Shown: piece after piece, positions 46,886 through 57,334 of the stretch
How positions within the stretch are numbered: the stretch's first letter is position 1
Layout: every line of letters starts with the position of its first letter
Translations under genes and position numbers: made by a program
Source: Salinibacterium sp.
Lineage (GTDB): Bacteria > Actinomycetota > Actinomycetes > Actinomycetales > Microbacteriaceae
Assembly: GCA_015234465.1 (NCBI GenBank)
Contig: JADGNA010000023.1
Coordinates: 186,001 to 250,000, forward strand
DNA: 64,000 nt
Direction of reading: 5' to 3'
Notes under the pieces: generated by a model
Database searches by the model: none
What the model was told of the DNA's origin: nothing
What the model saw: the letters and a program-made list of their open reading frames with translations, nothing else

Positions 46886-48070
46886 GTGCGGGTGGTGATC
46901 GTGAGCCGCATCTTCTCTCCCGAGCCTTCCGCCGCGTCCTTCATGCTCGAATCGATTGCACGCGTCTGCCGTGATGCTGGGCACGATGTCGAGGTCGTGA
47001 CGACGCGCGCACCTTCGCGGCTGGTGCCTCGGGAGATCCCAGGTGTTCGGGTCCGCCGGGCGCCGGTTCTTCGCGACGCCTCCGGCTACGTTCGCGGCTA
47101 TCTCCAGTACATGAGTTTCGACATCCCCCTCTTCTTCCGACTGTTGTTCGGGCGTCGGGGTGACGTCTATATCGTCGAACCGCCGCCGACGACGGGTGCA
47201 GTCGTGCGAATTGTGACCGCGCTGCGCCGACGTCCCTACGTGTACGACGCAGCGGATGTGTGGTCGGATGCCGCGGCCATGGCTACGCGATCGCGGTTCG
47301 TTCTCAGCGCACTGCGCGCGGTCGAGGTCTGGGCGTGGCGGGGGGCCAAGCACGTCGTGACCATCTCGGAGGGTGTGCGAGAGCGCATGCGGCAGCTCGG
47401 CTCAGAGAGCGACACCTCGGTCTTGGGATTCGGTGTCGACCTGACCGCCTTCGACTACGCTCCCATGGCGCCTGGCGGCGACGGCGCCCCGTACTTCGTC
47501 TATGCCGGCACGTATTCGGAGTGGCACGGTGCCGACATCTTTGTCGATGCGTTCGCGAGGTTCCGCGCCGCTCACCCCGACTTCCGCATGATCTTCGTCG
47601 GCAACGGCTCAGAGAAGGCAAACCTCGAAGCCAAGGCGGCCGAACTCGGCCTCGGGCAGAGCGTGCAGTTCCTCGACGCGGTGGCGCCTGAAGAACTGTC
47701 CAGCGTGCTGGCCGGTGCCCAGGCCTCGCTCGCGAGCTTGAAGCCGGGGCAGGGCTATGACTACGCATTCACGACCAAGCTCTACTCCTCCGTTGCCGCG
47801 GGTTGTCCCGTCATCTTCACGGGGGTCGGACCCACTGCCTCGTTCATCCGGGACCATGTCGGTGAGCAACCGCTCGGTGTCGCGGTCGACTATGACGCGG
47901 ATGCGGTTGCCGAGGCAATGCACAGCTACGCTGAGTCCCCGCTCCAGCCGGAGCGCAGGGCCGCATTGAGCGAATGGTCCCGCGAGCGGTACTCCCTCGA
48001 TTCGATCGCGCAGCGGGTGATGGCGATCGCGGAGAACGTCGGCGTGGTCGGCGTGCCGAAGGGTCACTGA
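46886..48070 (+). CDS. GT4 glycosyltransferase, WbuB-like
   Basis: 394 residues. It opens VVIVSRIFSPEPSAASFMLESIARVC, then VYIVEPPPTTGAVVRIV, YVYDAADVWSDAA, YAGTYSEWHGADIFVDAFARF and TTKLYSSVAAGCPVIFTGVG. It resembles the gene at 31025. GTG 46886 follows the previous stop by 1 nt, and its own stop overlaps the next ATG (TGATG), so the three genes 45628-49320 are coupled. Confidence 0.84.
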   Translation: MRVVIVSRIFSPEPSAASFMLESIARVCRDAGHDVEVVTTRAPSRLVPREIPGVRVRRAPVLRDASGYVRGYLQYMSFDIPLFFRLLFGRRGDVYIVEPPPTTGAVVRIVTALRRRPYVYDAADVWSDAAAMATRSRFVLSALRAVEVWAWRGAKHVVTISEGVRERMRQLGSESDTSVLGFGVDLTAFDYAPMAPGGDGAPYFVYAGTYSEWHGADIFVDAFARFRAAHPDFRMIFVGNGSEKANLEAKAAELGLGQSVQFLDAVAPEELSSVLAGAQASLASLKPGQGYDYAFTTKLYSSVAAGCPVIFTGVGPTASFIRDHVGEQPLGVAVDYDADAVAEAMHSYAESPLQPERRAALSEWSRERYSLDSIAQRVMAIAENVGVVGVPKGH

Positions 48071-49320
48071 TGGCTGGCGCAGGGGCAGTGGGCCGGGCAG
48101 CGAATGCCGCGATGACGTGGCTCCTGGCACGGCGTGACCGGCTGCCGAAACCGGTCAACCGTCTCATCGACGACGTGGCCAAGAATCCTGACGGGTTCGC
48201 AGGAAGACTCGCCGCGCGGTTGCTCGGCGGGGCAGGCAAGCGCGTGCCCCCACCAACCGAGGTGCCGTGCACCGCGGTGCGCATCTACGTGGGGCCGACC
48301 AATTACGCAGGCCAGGGCTGGCACTGGGCCCGCTCGCTCGAACGGACCAGCGCCGACATCGGCGCGCGCAACATGGCTATCGAACTGCCAGGTGGCTTCG
48401 CGTTTCGCGCAGATTCGCTCGTGCCGGTCGGCATCCACACTGCCTCAAAGAAGTGGCAAAGGGCGGAGCTCGAAGCCGTGGGCCAGTTCACACACGTGCT
48501 GTTCGAGGCGGAGCGGCCGCTGTTCGGGCCCCTGTTCCACCGCGACGTCGCCCGCGAGATCGCCGAGCTGCAAAAGCGTGGGGCCTCATGCGCGTTCATG
48601 TGCCACGGCACCGACGTGCGGTCTCCCCGTCTGCACATGGAGCGGGACCCGCTCTCGCCGTACTTCGATGACCCCCTGACGGCGGTCCTCGAGCGAGAAG
48701 CGGATGCCAACCTCCAGCTGCTTGCGGCACACGACCTCCCCATCTTCGTGTCGACGCCCGACCTGCTCATCGACGTGCCGTCGGCGCAATGGTGCCCAGT
48801 CGTCATAGACATCGCCTCGTGGCCGGTCGGAAGGGAACCCCTGTCTGGCAAGACGCCGGTCGTCGTGCACGTCCCGAGCATGGGTCACGTGAAGGGCACG
48901 CACCTGATCGAGCAGCCGATGCGCGCAGCGCACGACCGTGGCGCGATCGAGTATCGAAGCACGACTGGCGTCCCATCCGCCGCCATGCCCGCCGTCATCG
49001 GCGACGCCGACATTGTGCTCGACCAGTTCCGCATCGGCTCCTACGGCGTTGCAGCGGTTGAGGCGATGGCCTCGGGCAGAGTGGTCATCGGACACGTCCT
49101 GCCTGACGTACGCGAACTGGTTGCGGAACGTACCGGGCTTGCCCTGCCGATCGTCGAGGCAGTGCCGGAGACGCTGGAGGACGTGGTGCTCGATCTCGTC
49201 AGCGATCGACCAAGGATGCTGTCGTTGGCGGCCGATGGCCGACGTTTCGCAGAACAGGTGCATTCGGGAGAGCGCAGCGCACAAGTCCTGCGGAGGTTCT
49301 GGATCGACGCGCGATCCTAG
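48070..49320 (+). CDS. Predicted GT-B glycosyltransferase, paralogue 2
   Basis: 416 residues, matching paralogue 1 from end to end: IYVGPTNYAGQGWHWARSLE, AFMCHGTDVRSPRLH, VVHVPSMGHVKGTHLIEQPM, DIVLDQFRIGSYGVAAVEAMASGRVVIGHV. The track ORF begins upstream at 47974 inside the previous gene; ATG 48070 is the coupled start. Both paralogues open with a short helical leader (TWLLARRDRLPKPVNRLID) that could bind the membrane. Its last four bases, CTAG, are shared with the convergent acyltransferase stop. Confidence 0.7.
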   Translation: MAGAGAVGRAANAAMTWLLARRDRLPKPVNRLIDDVAKNPDGFAGRLAARLLGGAGKRVPPPTEVPCTAVRIYVGPTNYAGQGWHWARSLERTSADIGARNMAIELPGGFAFRADSLVPVGIHTASKKWQRAELEAVGQFTHVLFEAERPLFGPLFHRDVAREIAELQKRGASCAFMCHGTDVRSPRLHMERDPLSPYFDDPLTAVLEREADANLQLLAAHDLPIFVSTPDLLIDVPSAQWCPVVIDIASWPVGREPLSGKTPVVVHVPSMGHVKGTHLIEQPMRAAHDRGAIEYRSTTGVPSAAMPAVIGDADIVLDQFRIGSYGVAAVEAMASGRVVIGHVLPDVRELVAERTGLALPIVEAVPETLEDVVLDLVSDRPRMLSLAADGRRFAEQVHSGERSAQVLRRFWIDARS

Positions 49321-50498
49321 GACATACCTTGGGCGTGCGGTTCGGCAGGCGTGCGCCGGCGGTCCCGCTCGTCCTTCCATCGCCGCATCCGCTTCTCCAG
49401 GGGCCTCTCGACCCAGCCATGCAGGAGCGCTGCGAGCACGATGCTCGGCACCAGGAGCGCAGCGAACCACAAGAGGTTGAGCCAACTCTCCGGACGCACT
49501 CCCAAGGTCGCCAAGGCGATATAGACGACCGTGCCGTGCACCAGATAGAAGGCGAAGGACCACTCGCCGAGCTTCACGAGTACCGGGTGTGCGAGGAGCT
49601 GTCGCGGTGTGCCGGCATTGAGGCTGCGGCTGGCGATGGCGAGCACTGCAAGCCCGCAGGCAACCGTGACGATCTCGTTCGCAAACGCACCCACAAGCGC
49701 TGAGAGGAGGGACCCTGGCAGCACGTGCGGGACTGCAGCAACCAATACGATCGCGGCAACCATCGCGCCCGTTCCCACCCAAGGATGGAGCCGAGGCCTC
49801 CACCCGCACCGCAGGGCCCACGCGAGGCCCATCCCGATCGCGAACTCGGTGATGCGTACGAGCGGCAGTGGGAGGTCTGCCAGCCAAAGCTCCGGGAACA
49901 TCACGGCGACAGCGCGGTAGCCAAATAGAACACCGAGGGTCACGCCCACGAAGACGAGTGCGCCCGTGGCTCGCGCTCGCGCCAGGATTCGGCTCAGGTA
50001 CGGATGCATCGCGTAGAAGAACGCCTCGCAGGTGAGGGTCCATGCAGCGGGATTGCCTGAGAAGAGGATCGTCGGATCATTCGACCAACCCTGCAGCAGC
50101 ACGACCGAGAGCAGGAGGATGGCGACGCTGAACGGCTTCACCCACCACTCCTGCGGGTCTGGGGTGGGTGCATAGAAGACCGGGATCGCGATGATGAGCG
50201 CCACGAAATGCGCCGGATAGATGCGCGCGAAACGTCGCCAGTAGAACGTCGACTGCGGCACCTGAGACGACGCCGACCAGGTCAGGACGAATCCCGACAG
50301 CACGAAGAAGAATGTGACGCCGTAGAAGCCCTGATGCAATACGGCGGCTGCCGGCCCCGGAATCGGTGCGAACACGAGCATGTGGTACGTGAAGACGAAG
50401 AAGGCCGCCCACCATCTCAAGCCGGTAAGCGCATCCACGCGAGGCATGCGTGCCTCAAGCACTGCGGTCGTAGACCGGCTCTGATCTCGCCCGGGCAT
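49317..50498 (-). CDS. Acyltransferase 3 family membrane O-acyltransferase
   Basis: 393 residues from ATG 50498 (GAGGA 4 nt upstream); the track's TTG 50531 start adds 11 residues without support. It has about ten TM segments and the AT3 core: RVDALTGLRWWAAFFVFTYHMLVF with the active-site His, GVTFFFVLSGFVLTWSA and YWRRFARIYPAHFV. It probably acylates a surface sugar. It is the second AT3 protein of the window and lies opposite to the GT operon whose end it touches. Confidence 0.86.
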   Translation of the reverse strand: MPGRDQSRSTTAVLEARMPRVDALTGLRWWAAFFVFTYHMLVFAPIPGPAAAVLHQGFYGVTFFFVLSGFVLTWSASSQVPQSTFYWRRFARIYPAHFVALIIAIPVFYAPTPDPQEWWVKPFSVAILLLSVVLLQGWSNDPTILFSGNPAAWTLTCEAFFYAMHPYLSRILARARATGALVFVGVTLGVLFGYRAVAVMFPELWLADLPLPLVRITEFAIGMGLAWALRCGWRPRLHPWVGTGAMVAAIVLVAAVPHVLPGSLLSALVGAFANEIVTVACGLAVLAIASRSLNAGTPRQLLAHPVLVKLGEWSFAFYLVHGTVVYIALATLGVRPESWLNLLWFAALLVPSIVLAALLHGWVERPLEKRMRRWKDERDRRRTPAEPHAQGMS

Positions 50499-50565
50499 TG
50501 TCCTCGATCCGTATGCTTGGGCATCCGCCAATGGCTGTATCTTTGTGTCCGCGCGGCGGCTCGCC

Positions 50566-50571
50566 TAGTAT
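50566..50571 (+). promoter_or_regulatory. -10 box upstream of the GT2 gene
   Basis: TAGTAT ends 5 nt before ATG 50577, close to the 6-7 nt seen for other leaderless genes in this window. Confidence 0.4.
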
Positions 50572-50576
50572 TCCAC

Positions 50577-51686
50577 ATGCCCGCCGCCGGCCGAGACTGC
50601 GGACGACCACCCCGGGGAGACATGCAACCGATCGTCGACGTCGTCATCGCAGTTCACTCCAAGACGCGGCCCATCGCTCGCGCGGTTTCTTCGGTGCTCT
50701 CGCACAACACCATTGCGGTCAGGGTCCTCGTGGTCGCGCACAACATCGATCGGGCGGTCATCGCCGAGAACCTGGGCGAATGGGCGAACGACCCCCGCGT
50801 GGAACTGCTGCACCTGGCGGACGGCATCCACAGTCCCGCCGGGCCCATGAATCACGGGCTGCAGGCGAGCACGGGGCAGTTCTTCTCAGTCATGGGATCT
50901 GACGACGAGCTGGAACCGGGCGCGCTGGACCACTGGTACTCCCTCCACGAGAGCACGGGCGCCGAGATCGTCATCCCGCAGATACGGAACGATCGTGGCG
51001 GCCGGGAACTCTCGCCTCCGCTGCGCCCCCTGCGGTCCCGCAACCTCGACCCGGTCAAGGACCGCCTGTCATACCGCAGCGCTCCGCTCGGTCTCGTTTC
51101 GCGGTCTCGCTTCGGACACCTGCGTTTCGCGGAAGGCTTGCGCTCCGGCGAGGACCTGCCTTTCGTGACGCGACTGTGGTTCTCGGGCGTGGGGATCGCA
51201 TTCGCGCGCCGAGGGCCCGGGTACTACGTGCGCTCGGACGCCGATGATCGGGTCACATCAGCGCCGAAGTGGATCGCCGAGGACTTCGCCTTCCTCGACC
51301 GGATCTTCGGCGAGCCCGATATCGAGCGGCTCGGCACGCGCGAGCGTCGCGCGCTCGTGGTCAAGCTTGTCCGAGTGCATCTGTTCGACGCGATCATCAA
51401 CCGCCCCGATCTCGAATCGTGGCCGACCAGCGAGCGGGAGGAGCTGGCAGTGGTAGCGCAACGCATGCTGGCCTGGGCTCCGGGAGCTGAGCAGCTGCTG
51501 TCGAGACTCGACCGGAGCATCCTGACCGGGATCCTGGACGCCGAGACAGCAACGGAAGAGCTCTTGGCGCGCGTCAAGAAGCGCGGAAACTACCTCTCGC
51601 TTGGCGTAATCCTGCCGCGCAATACTGTCTACACACTGCACCGTCAGGCGCCGCTGCGGACATACGCCGGCGGGTACCTCCTCTGA
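50577..51686 (+). CDS. GT2 glycosyltransferase
   Basis: 369 residues from ATG 50577, or 354 from ATG 50622. The GT-A core follows the second Met: VDVVIAVHSKTRPIARAVSSVL, SPAGPMNHGLQASTGQFFSVMGSDDELEPGAL and GEDLPFVTRLWFSG. S-D-D-E is the donor/metal motif. GTTs with this layout occur in actinobacterial glycan clusters; the sugar is unknown. I prefer 50577 because of its TAGTAT box; GGGGAG before 50622 is too close to the ATG. Confidence 0.78.
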   Translation: MPAAGRDCGRPPRGDMQPIVDVVIAVHSKTRPIARAVSSVLSHNTIAVRVLVVAHNIDRAVIAENLGEWANDPRVELLHLADGIHSPAGPMNHGLQASTGQFFSVMGSDDELEPGALDHWYSLHESTGAEIVIPQIRNDRGGRELSPPLRPLRSRNLDPVKDRLSYRSAPLGLVSRSRFGHLRFAEGLRSGEDLPFVTRLWFSGVGIAFARRGPGYYVRSDADDRVTSAPKWIAEDFAFLDRIFGEPDIERLGTRERRALVVKLVRVHLFDAIINRPDLESWPTSEREELAVVAQRMLAWAPGAEQLLSRLDRSILTGILDAETATEELLARVKKRGNYLSLGVILPRNTVYTLHRQAPLRTYAGGYLL

Positions 51687-51695
51687 CAAGGCGAG

Positions 51696-51746
51696 GAGGG
51701 CGGTAGATTACCGTTCTCCGTGGGTGAGCATGGATTCGCCGCCCTC
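51696..51746. repeat. Inverted repeat enclosing the LpxA-like gene promoter
   Basis: GAGGGCGG (51696-51703) abuts the -10 box and is matched exactly by CCGCCCTC (51739-51746) in the leader. In RNA only the right arm would be transcribed, so a DNA operator is more likely than an attenuator, or the match is chance. Confidence 0.3.
51704..51709 (+). promoter_or_regulatory. -10 box for the LpxA-like gene
   Basis: TAGATT, with a leader of about 57 nt and the purine-rich GAGAGAGAGCGAG just before GTG 51773. Confidence 0.4.
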
Positions 51747-51772
51747 AGCGACATCGAGAGAGAGCGAGCATC

Positions 51773-52453
51773 GTGTCCAACACCATCCACCCCACCGCAG
51801 TGATCAGCGGTGACGTCACCCTCGGCACCGGCAACACGATCGGTCCCTTCGTGACCATCACTGGCCCCGTGGTGATCGGGGACGACAACTGGTTTGGGGC
51901 GGGGGTCGTGATCGGCGCACCTCCCGAGGTGCGGACGTTCGAGCATCCGCTCAGCGAGGGCGACCCCGCTGGCAACGGCGTCGTCATCGGCAGCCGGAAC
52001 GTGATCCGCGAGTACGCACAGGTGCACCAGGGGTGGAAGGGCCGCACGACCCTCGGGGATGACCTCTTCATCATGAACCAGGTCTACGTGGCGCACGACT
52101 GCGCTCTCGGCGACGGCGTCACGATGGCCTCGAGCGTGCTCCTCGCCGGACACGTGACGATCGGCGCCCAAGCCAACCTCGGCCTCGGCACCGCCGTGCA
52201 CCAGCGGGTCCGGATCGGCGGCGGTGCCATGCTGGGCATGGGATCGATCGTGACTCGCGACATCCCTCCCTTCTCCAAGGCGTACGGGAATCCCGCCCGG
52301 GTGAAGGGCGTCAACACCATCGGCATGGAGCGCGGGGGAATCCCGACTGACGACATCGAGTCCGTCGTCGCCGCGTATTCGGCGGCGGAGCGTGACCTCT
52401 CGGCGCTGGCTCAGCGGGCAGCGCTCAAGGAGCATTTCGCCGACTGGATCTAG
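51773..52453 (+). CDS. LpxA-like acyltransferase (left-handed beta-helix)
   Basis: 226 residues of hexapeptide repeats. It opens [25 protein letters not shown] and contains [28 protein letters not shown] with the His of the LpxA active site, then [27 protein letters not shown]. The end, [15 protein letters not shown], matches the LpxA motif before its helical C-terminus, which is shorter here. LpxA acylates UDP-GlcNAc or UDP-GlcNAc3N in lipid A synthesis, which a monoderm lacks. N-acylation of an amino sugar made at 20.5-24 kb is plausible but unproven. Confidence 0.8.
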   Translation: MSNTIHPTAVISGDVTLGTGNTIGPFVTITGPVVIGDDNWFGAGVVIGAPPEVRTFEHPLSEGDPAGNGVVIGSRNVIREYAQVHQGWKGRTTLGDDLFIMNQVYVAHDCALGDGVTMASSVLLAGHVTIGAQANLGLGTAVHQRVRIGGGAMLGMGSIVTRDIPPFSKAYGNPARVKGVNTIGMERGGIPTDDIESVVAAYSAAERDLSALAQRAALKEHFADWI

Positions 52454-52464
52454 GAGGGCCCTCC
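52453..52464. repeat. 12-bp perfect palindrome GGAGGGCCCTCC
   Basis: It begins at the last base of the LpxA-like stop codon and precedes the galE promoter. It has no loop of its own and no T-run; a further CCTCC follows at 52471. Terminator or protein site cannot be decided. Confidence 0.3.
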
Positions 52465-52480
52465 GGGCATCCTCCAGACC

Positions 52481-52486
52481 TAGACT
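52481..52486 (+). promoter_or_regulatory. -10 box of a leaderless galE promoter
   Basis: TAGACT ends 6 nt before GTG 52493, so the galE transcript probably starts at the start codon. Confidence 0.5.
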
Positions 52487-52492
52487 GAGCGC

Positions 52493-53464
52493 GTGACTGT
52501 TCTCGTTACCGGCGGCGCTGGCTACATCGGGTCCCATGTTGTGCGTCTTCTTCGGGATCGCGGTGAAACAGCGATCGTCGTCGATGACCTGAGTGCGGGG
52601 CGTGCCGAGCGGGTTGCGGGCGCGGAACTGGTCCAGCTCGATCTCACGTCGGCGGATGCCATCGAGCGCCTCACTGAGGCGATGCGGGAGTTCAGCGTCG
52701 ATGCGGTGATCCATTTCGCCGCGCTCAAGGCTGTCGGCGAATCTGTCGAGCAGCCCGCGCGTTATTACCGCCACAACCTCGGGTCACTCGCGAACGTGTT
52801 GCTCGCGTGCGAGGCCGCCGGGGTCGAGAAGGTCGTCTTCTCCTCTTCGGCCGCCGTCTATGGCGCCGCCGACGGGCCGGTCACGGAAGACAGCCCCACG
52901 CAGCCGCTCAGCCCCTACGGTGAGACGAAGCTGGCGGGGGAGTGGCTCATGGCCGCGCATGCGCACGCCCGCGGTGTGAAGGCGACCAGCCTCCGCTATT
53001 TCAACGTTGCCGGCGCAGGATGGCCTGAGCTGGGTGACACGTCGGTCATGAACCTCGTGCCCATGGTGCTCGAGCGGCTCGACGCCGGGAAGCCGCCCCG
53101 CATCTTCGGCGACGACTACAACACACCGGATGGCACGTGCATCCGCGACTACATCCACGTGCTCGACCTCGCCGAAGCGCACCTGGCCGCGCTTGACGGG
53201 CTCGACCGCCTCGGCGTGGGCCACCACGTATTCAACATCGGCACGGGCGTCGGATCGAGCGTGCGTCAGATCGTGGACGCAATCCTTGACGTCTCTGGCA
53301 GCGATCTCAAGGCCGAGGTCGTCGAGCGCCGAGCGGGCGATCCCGACAGCATCGTCGCGACGGTCGACAGGGTCGAGGAGGCGATCGGATGGCGCGCCCA
53401 GCGCACGGTGACCGACATCGTCGCATCCGCCTGGGCAGCGCACGAACACCACCAGGCTGGGTGA
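52493..53464 (+). CDS. galE: GalE, UDP-glucose 4-epimerase
   Basis: A 323-residue extended SDR interconverting UDP-Glc and UDP-Gal. Motifs are VLVTGGAGYIGSHVVRLL, IHFAALKAVGESVE, SSSAAVYG, SPYGETKLAGEWLM (Y-x-x-x-K), SLRYFNVAGA and IRDYIHVLDLAEAHLAAL. The C-terminus matches galE rather than RmlB-type enzymes. It supplies UDP-galactose for the surrounding transferases, and ends 1 nt from the convergent ligase-like gene. Confidence 0.93.
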   Translation: MTVLVTGGAGYIGSHVVRLLRDRGETAIVVDDLSAGRAERVAGAELVQLDLTSADAIERLTEAMREFSVDAVIHFAALKAVGESVEQPARYYRHNLGSLANVLLACEAAGVEKVVFSSSAAVYGAADGPVTEDSPTQPLSPYGETKLAGEWLMAAHAHARGVKATSLRYFNVAGAGWPELGDTSVMNLVPMVLERLDAGKPPRIFGDDYNTPDGTCIRDYIHVLDLAEAHLAALDGLDRLGVGHHVFNIGTGVGSSVRQIVDAILDVSGSDLKAEVVERRAGDPDSIVATVDRVEEAIGWRAQRTVTDIVASAWAAHEHHQAG

Positions 53465-53465
53465 C

Positions 53466-55853
<2,388 letters not shown>

Positions 55854-55856
55854 AGG

Positions 55857-57233
55857 CTACCGCCGCACGGGCATCCAGCGCACCGGCGCATCCGGGCTGA
55901 CATGCACGCGCCGCGTGGCGAAGGCGAGGTAGGCGAGCAGGAACCAGCCGTATTCGAGCAGGAGACGGCTCTCGACGAGGCTCTGCACGAGCAGGGCGGC
56001 CAGGAGCAGGATCGGCAGGAGCGAGAGCGCGCGGTCGCCCCGGTGCGTCGCGGATGCGCCATCGAGCGCGATGAACCAGGTGCGCGTCGCGACCGACAGC
56101 ACGAGGGTGCCGAAGACCACGAGCCCGATGATGCCGAGCTGCAGCCAGACGTCGAGCCACGCGTTGTGGGCGTGGAGCTGTTCCGTATCGTTGCGGATGA
56201 CGAGCCCGTCGAAGGGCTCCACCCATGGCACCCAGTAGCTGACCCAGCCCCAGCCGGCGACGGGGCGCTCGGACGCGAGCTCGGTGACGATGCGCCAGTT
56301 GTCGAGGCGGCCGGTGAGGTCGGCGCTCTTGCCGAGCAGCCCGAGCAGGCTGTCGCGGAAGAGGATCGCCACGGTCACGATCGCTCCGGCGACGAGGAAC
56401 GCGGCAGCGCCCGCCGCGAGGCGTGGCGGCCCCGAGGGGATGCGGTGCATGAGGCGCACGAGCGCGAGCACGAGCAGGCACGCCACGATCGCGACCGTGA
56501 TGGTGGCGGATGCCGTCAGCACGACCGTCACTGCGGCGACCACGAACCACACGGTCGTGTCGAGGCTGCGACGCCGGGGCGTGGTGGCACCGGCGGCCCG
56601 GGCATCCGCATAGGTGACGATGTCGCGGTCGACGAACCAGCCGATGCCGAAGACGATGAGCCCCAGCAGGGCGATGAAGCCGAGCGTGCTCGAGTTGCCG
56701 ACGATGCCCTGGATCGGCCCGCCCGTGAAGAGCTCGGCGCGCGACCAGGCGTACATGATTGGCACCTCGCCGACCTTCCAGTCCGTGAAGAACGGGAAGA
56801 CGGGCTGCCGCACGAAGATCGCGACGATCAACTCGAAGAGGAGGGAGAGCGCAAGGATCGCCGCGATCGCCCTGCGGAGCACTCGAAGGAGCGCTCGCCA
56901 GTCGAGCGTGAGTGCGAGGAGCCCGGCCCCCGCCGTCGTGACCCACTGTGCGGTGGCGCCGAGCGCGGTCCACTGCGGGTAGGCCGACCAGGCGATCGAG
57001 GCGGTCGCGAGCACGAGGAACGCGAGTAGGGGGTAGGGGAAACTGTCCGGACGAATGTCCTTCCAGCGGCGCACGAGCATGACCCCGCCGATGACGCCGA
57101 GCACGGCGATGAGGGCGCCCCAACCGAGCCAGCTGATCGAGTTGCGCCAGGCATCGCCTGCGAGCAGGGTGAAGAGCACGAGCGCGGCGTATGCCTCGAC
57201 GCCGCGCTGGGGCGAGGGAACGGTGCGGGGCAT
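55857..57233 (-). CDS. O-antigen ligase-like membrane protein, paralogue B
   Basis: 458 residues with about twelve TM segments. Motifs are IQGIVGNSSTLGFIALLG, GRLDNWRIVTELASERPVAGWGW and HAHNAWLDVWLQLGIIGLVVF (H-N-x-x-L). The track uses GTG 57239; a TAGGAT box 7 nt before ATG 57233 favours that start. Tail-to-tail with gmd at 3 nt. Like paralogue A it may join glycans to a lipid, protein or wall acceptor; polymerase activity is equally possible. Confidence 0.84.
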   Translation of the reverse strand: MPRTVPSPQRGVEAYAALVLFTLLAGDAWRNSISWLGWGALIAVLGVIGGVMLVRRWKDIRPDSFPYPLLAFLVLATASIAWSAYPQWTALGATAQWVTTAGAGLLALTLDWRALLRVLRRAIAAILALSLLFELIVAIFVRQPVFPFFTDWKVGEVPIMYAWSRAELFTGGPIQGIVGNSSTLGFIALLGLIVFGIGWFVDRDIVTYADARAAGATTPRRRSLDTTVWFVVAAVTVVLTASATITVAIVACLLVLALVRLMHRIPSGPPRLAAGAAAFLVAGAIVTVAILFRDSLLGLLGKSADLTGRLDNWRIVTELASERPVAGWGWVSYWVPWVEPFDGLVIRNDTEQLHAHNAWLDVWLQLGIIGLVVFGTLVLSVATRTWFIALDGASATHRGDRALSLLPILLLAALLVQSLVESRLLLEYGWFLLAYLAFATRRVHVSPDAPVRWMPVRR

Positions 57234-57240
57234 GCCCACG

Positions 57241-57246
57241 ATCCTA
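57241..57246 (-). promoter_or_regulatory. -10 box of a leaderless promoter for paralogue B
   Basis: Minus-strand TAGGAT, 7 nt before ATG 57233. Confidence 0.5.
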
Positions 57247-57334
57247 CGGCCCCTGTGGAACCCGTCGCGGGTGTGCCGGGCACGGTACTTTGGTAAGTCC
57301 CGATCTGCCGTGCAAGTCCCTTTGGAGGGTGCCG

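Noticed and set aside
45514-46944. 476-codon minus-strand ORF
   Set aside because: Lies opposite the ABC/GT junction, spans two real genes and shows no domain.
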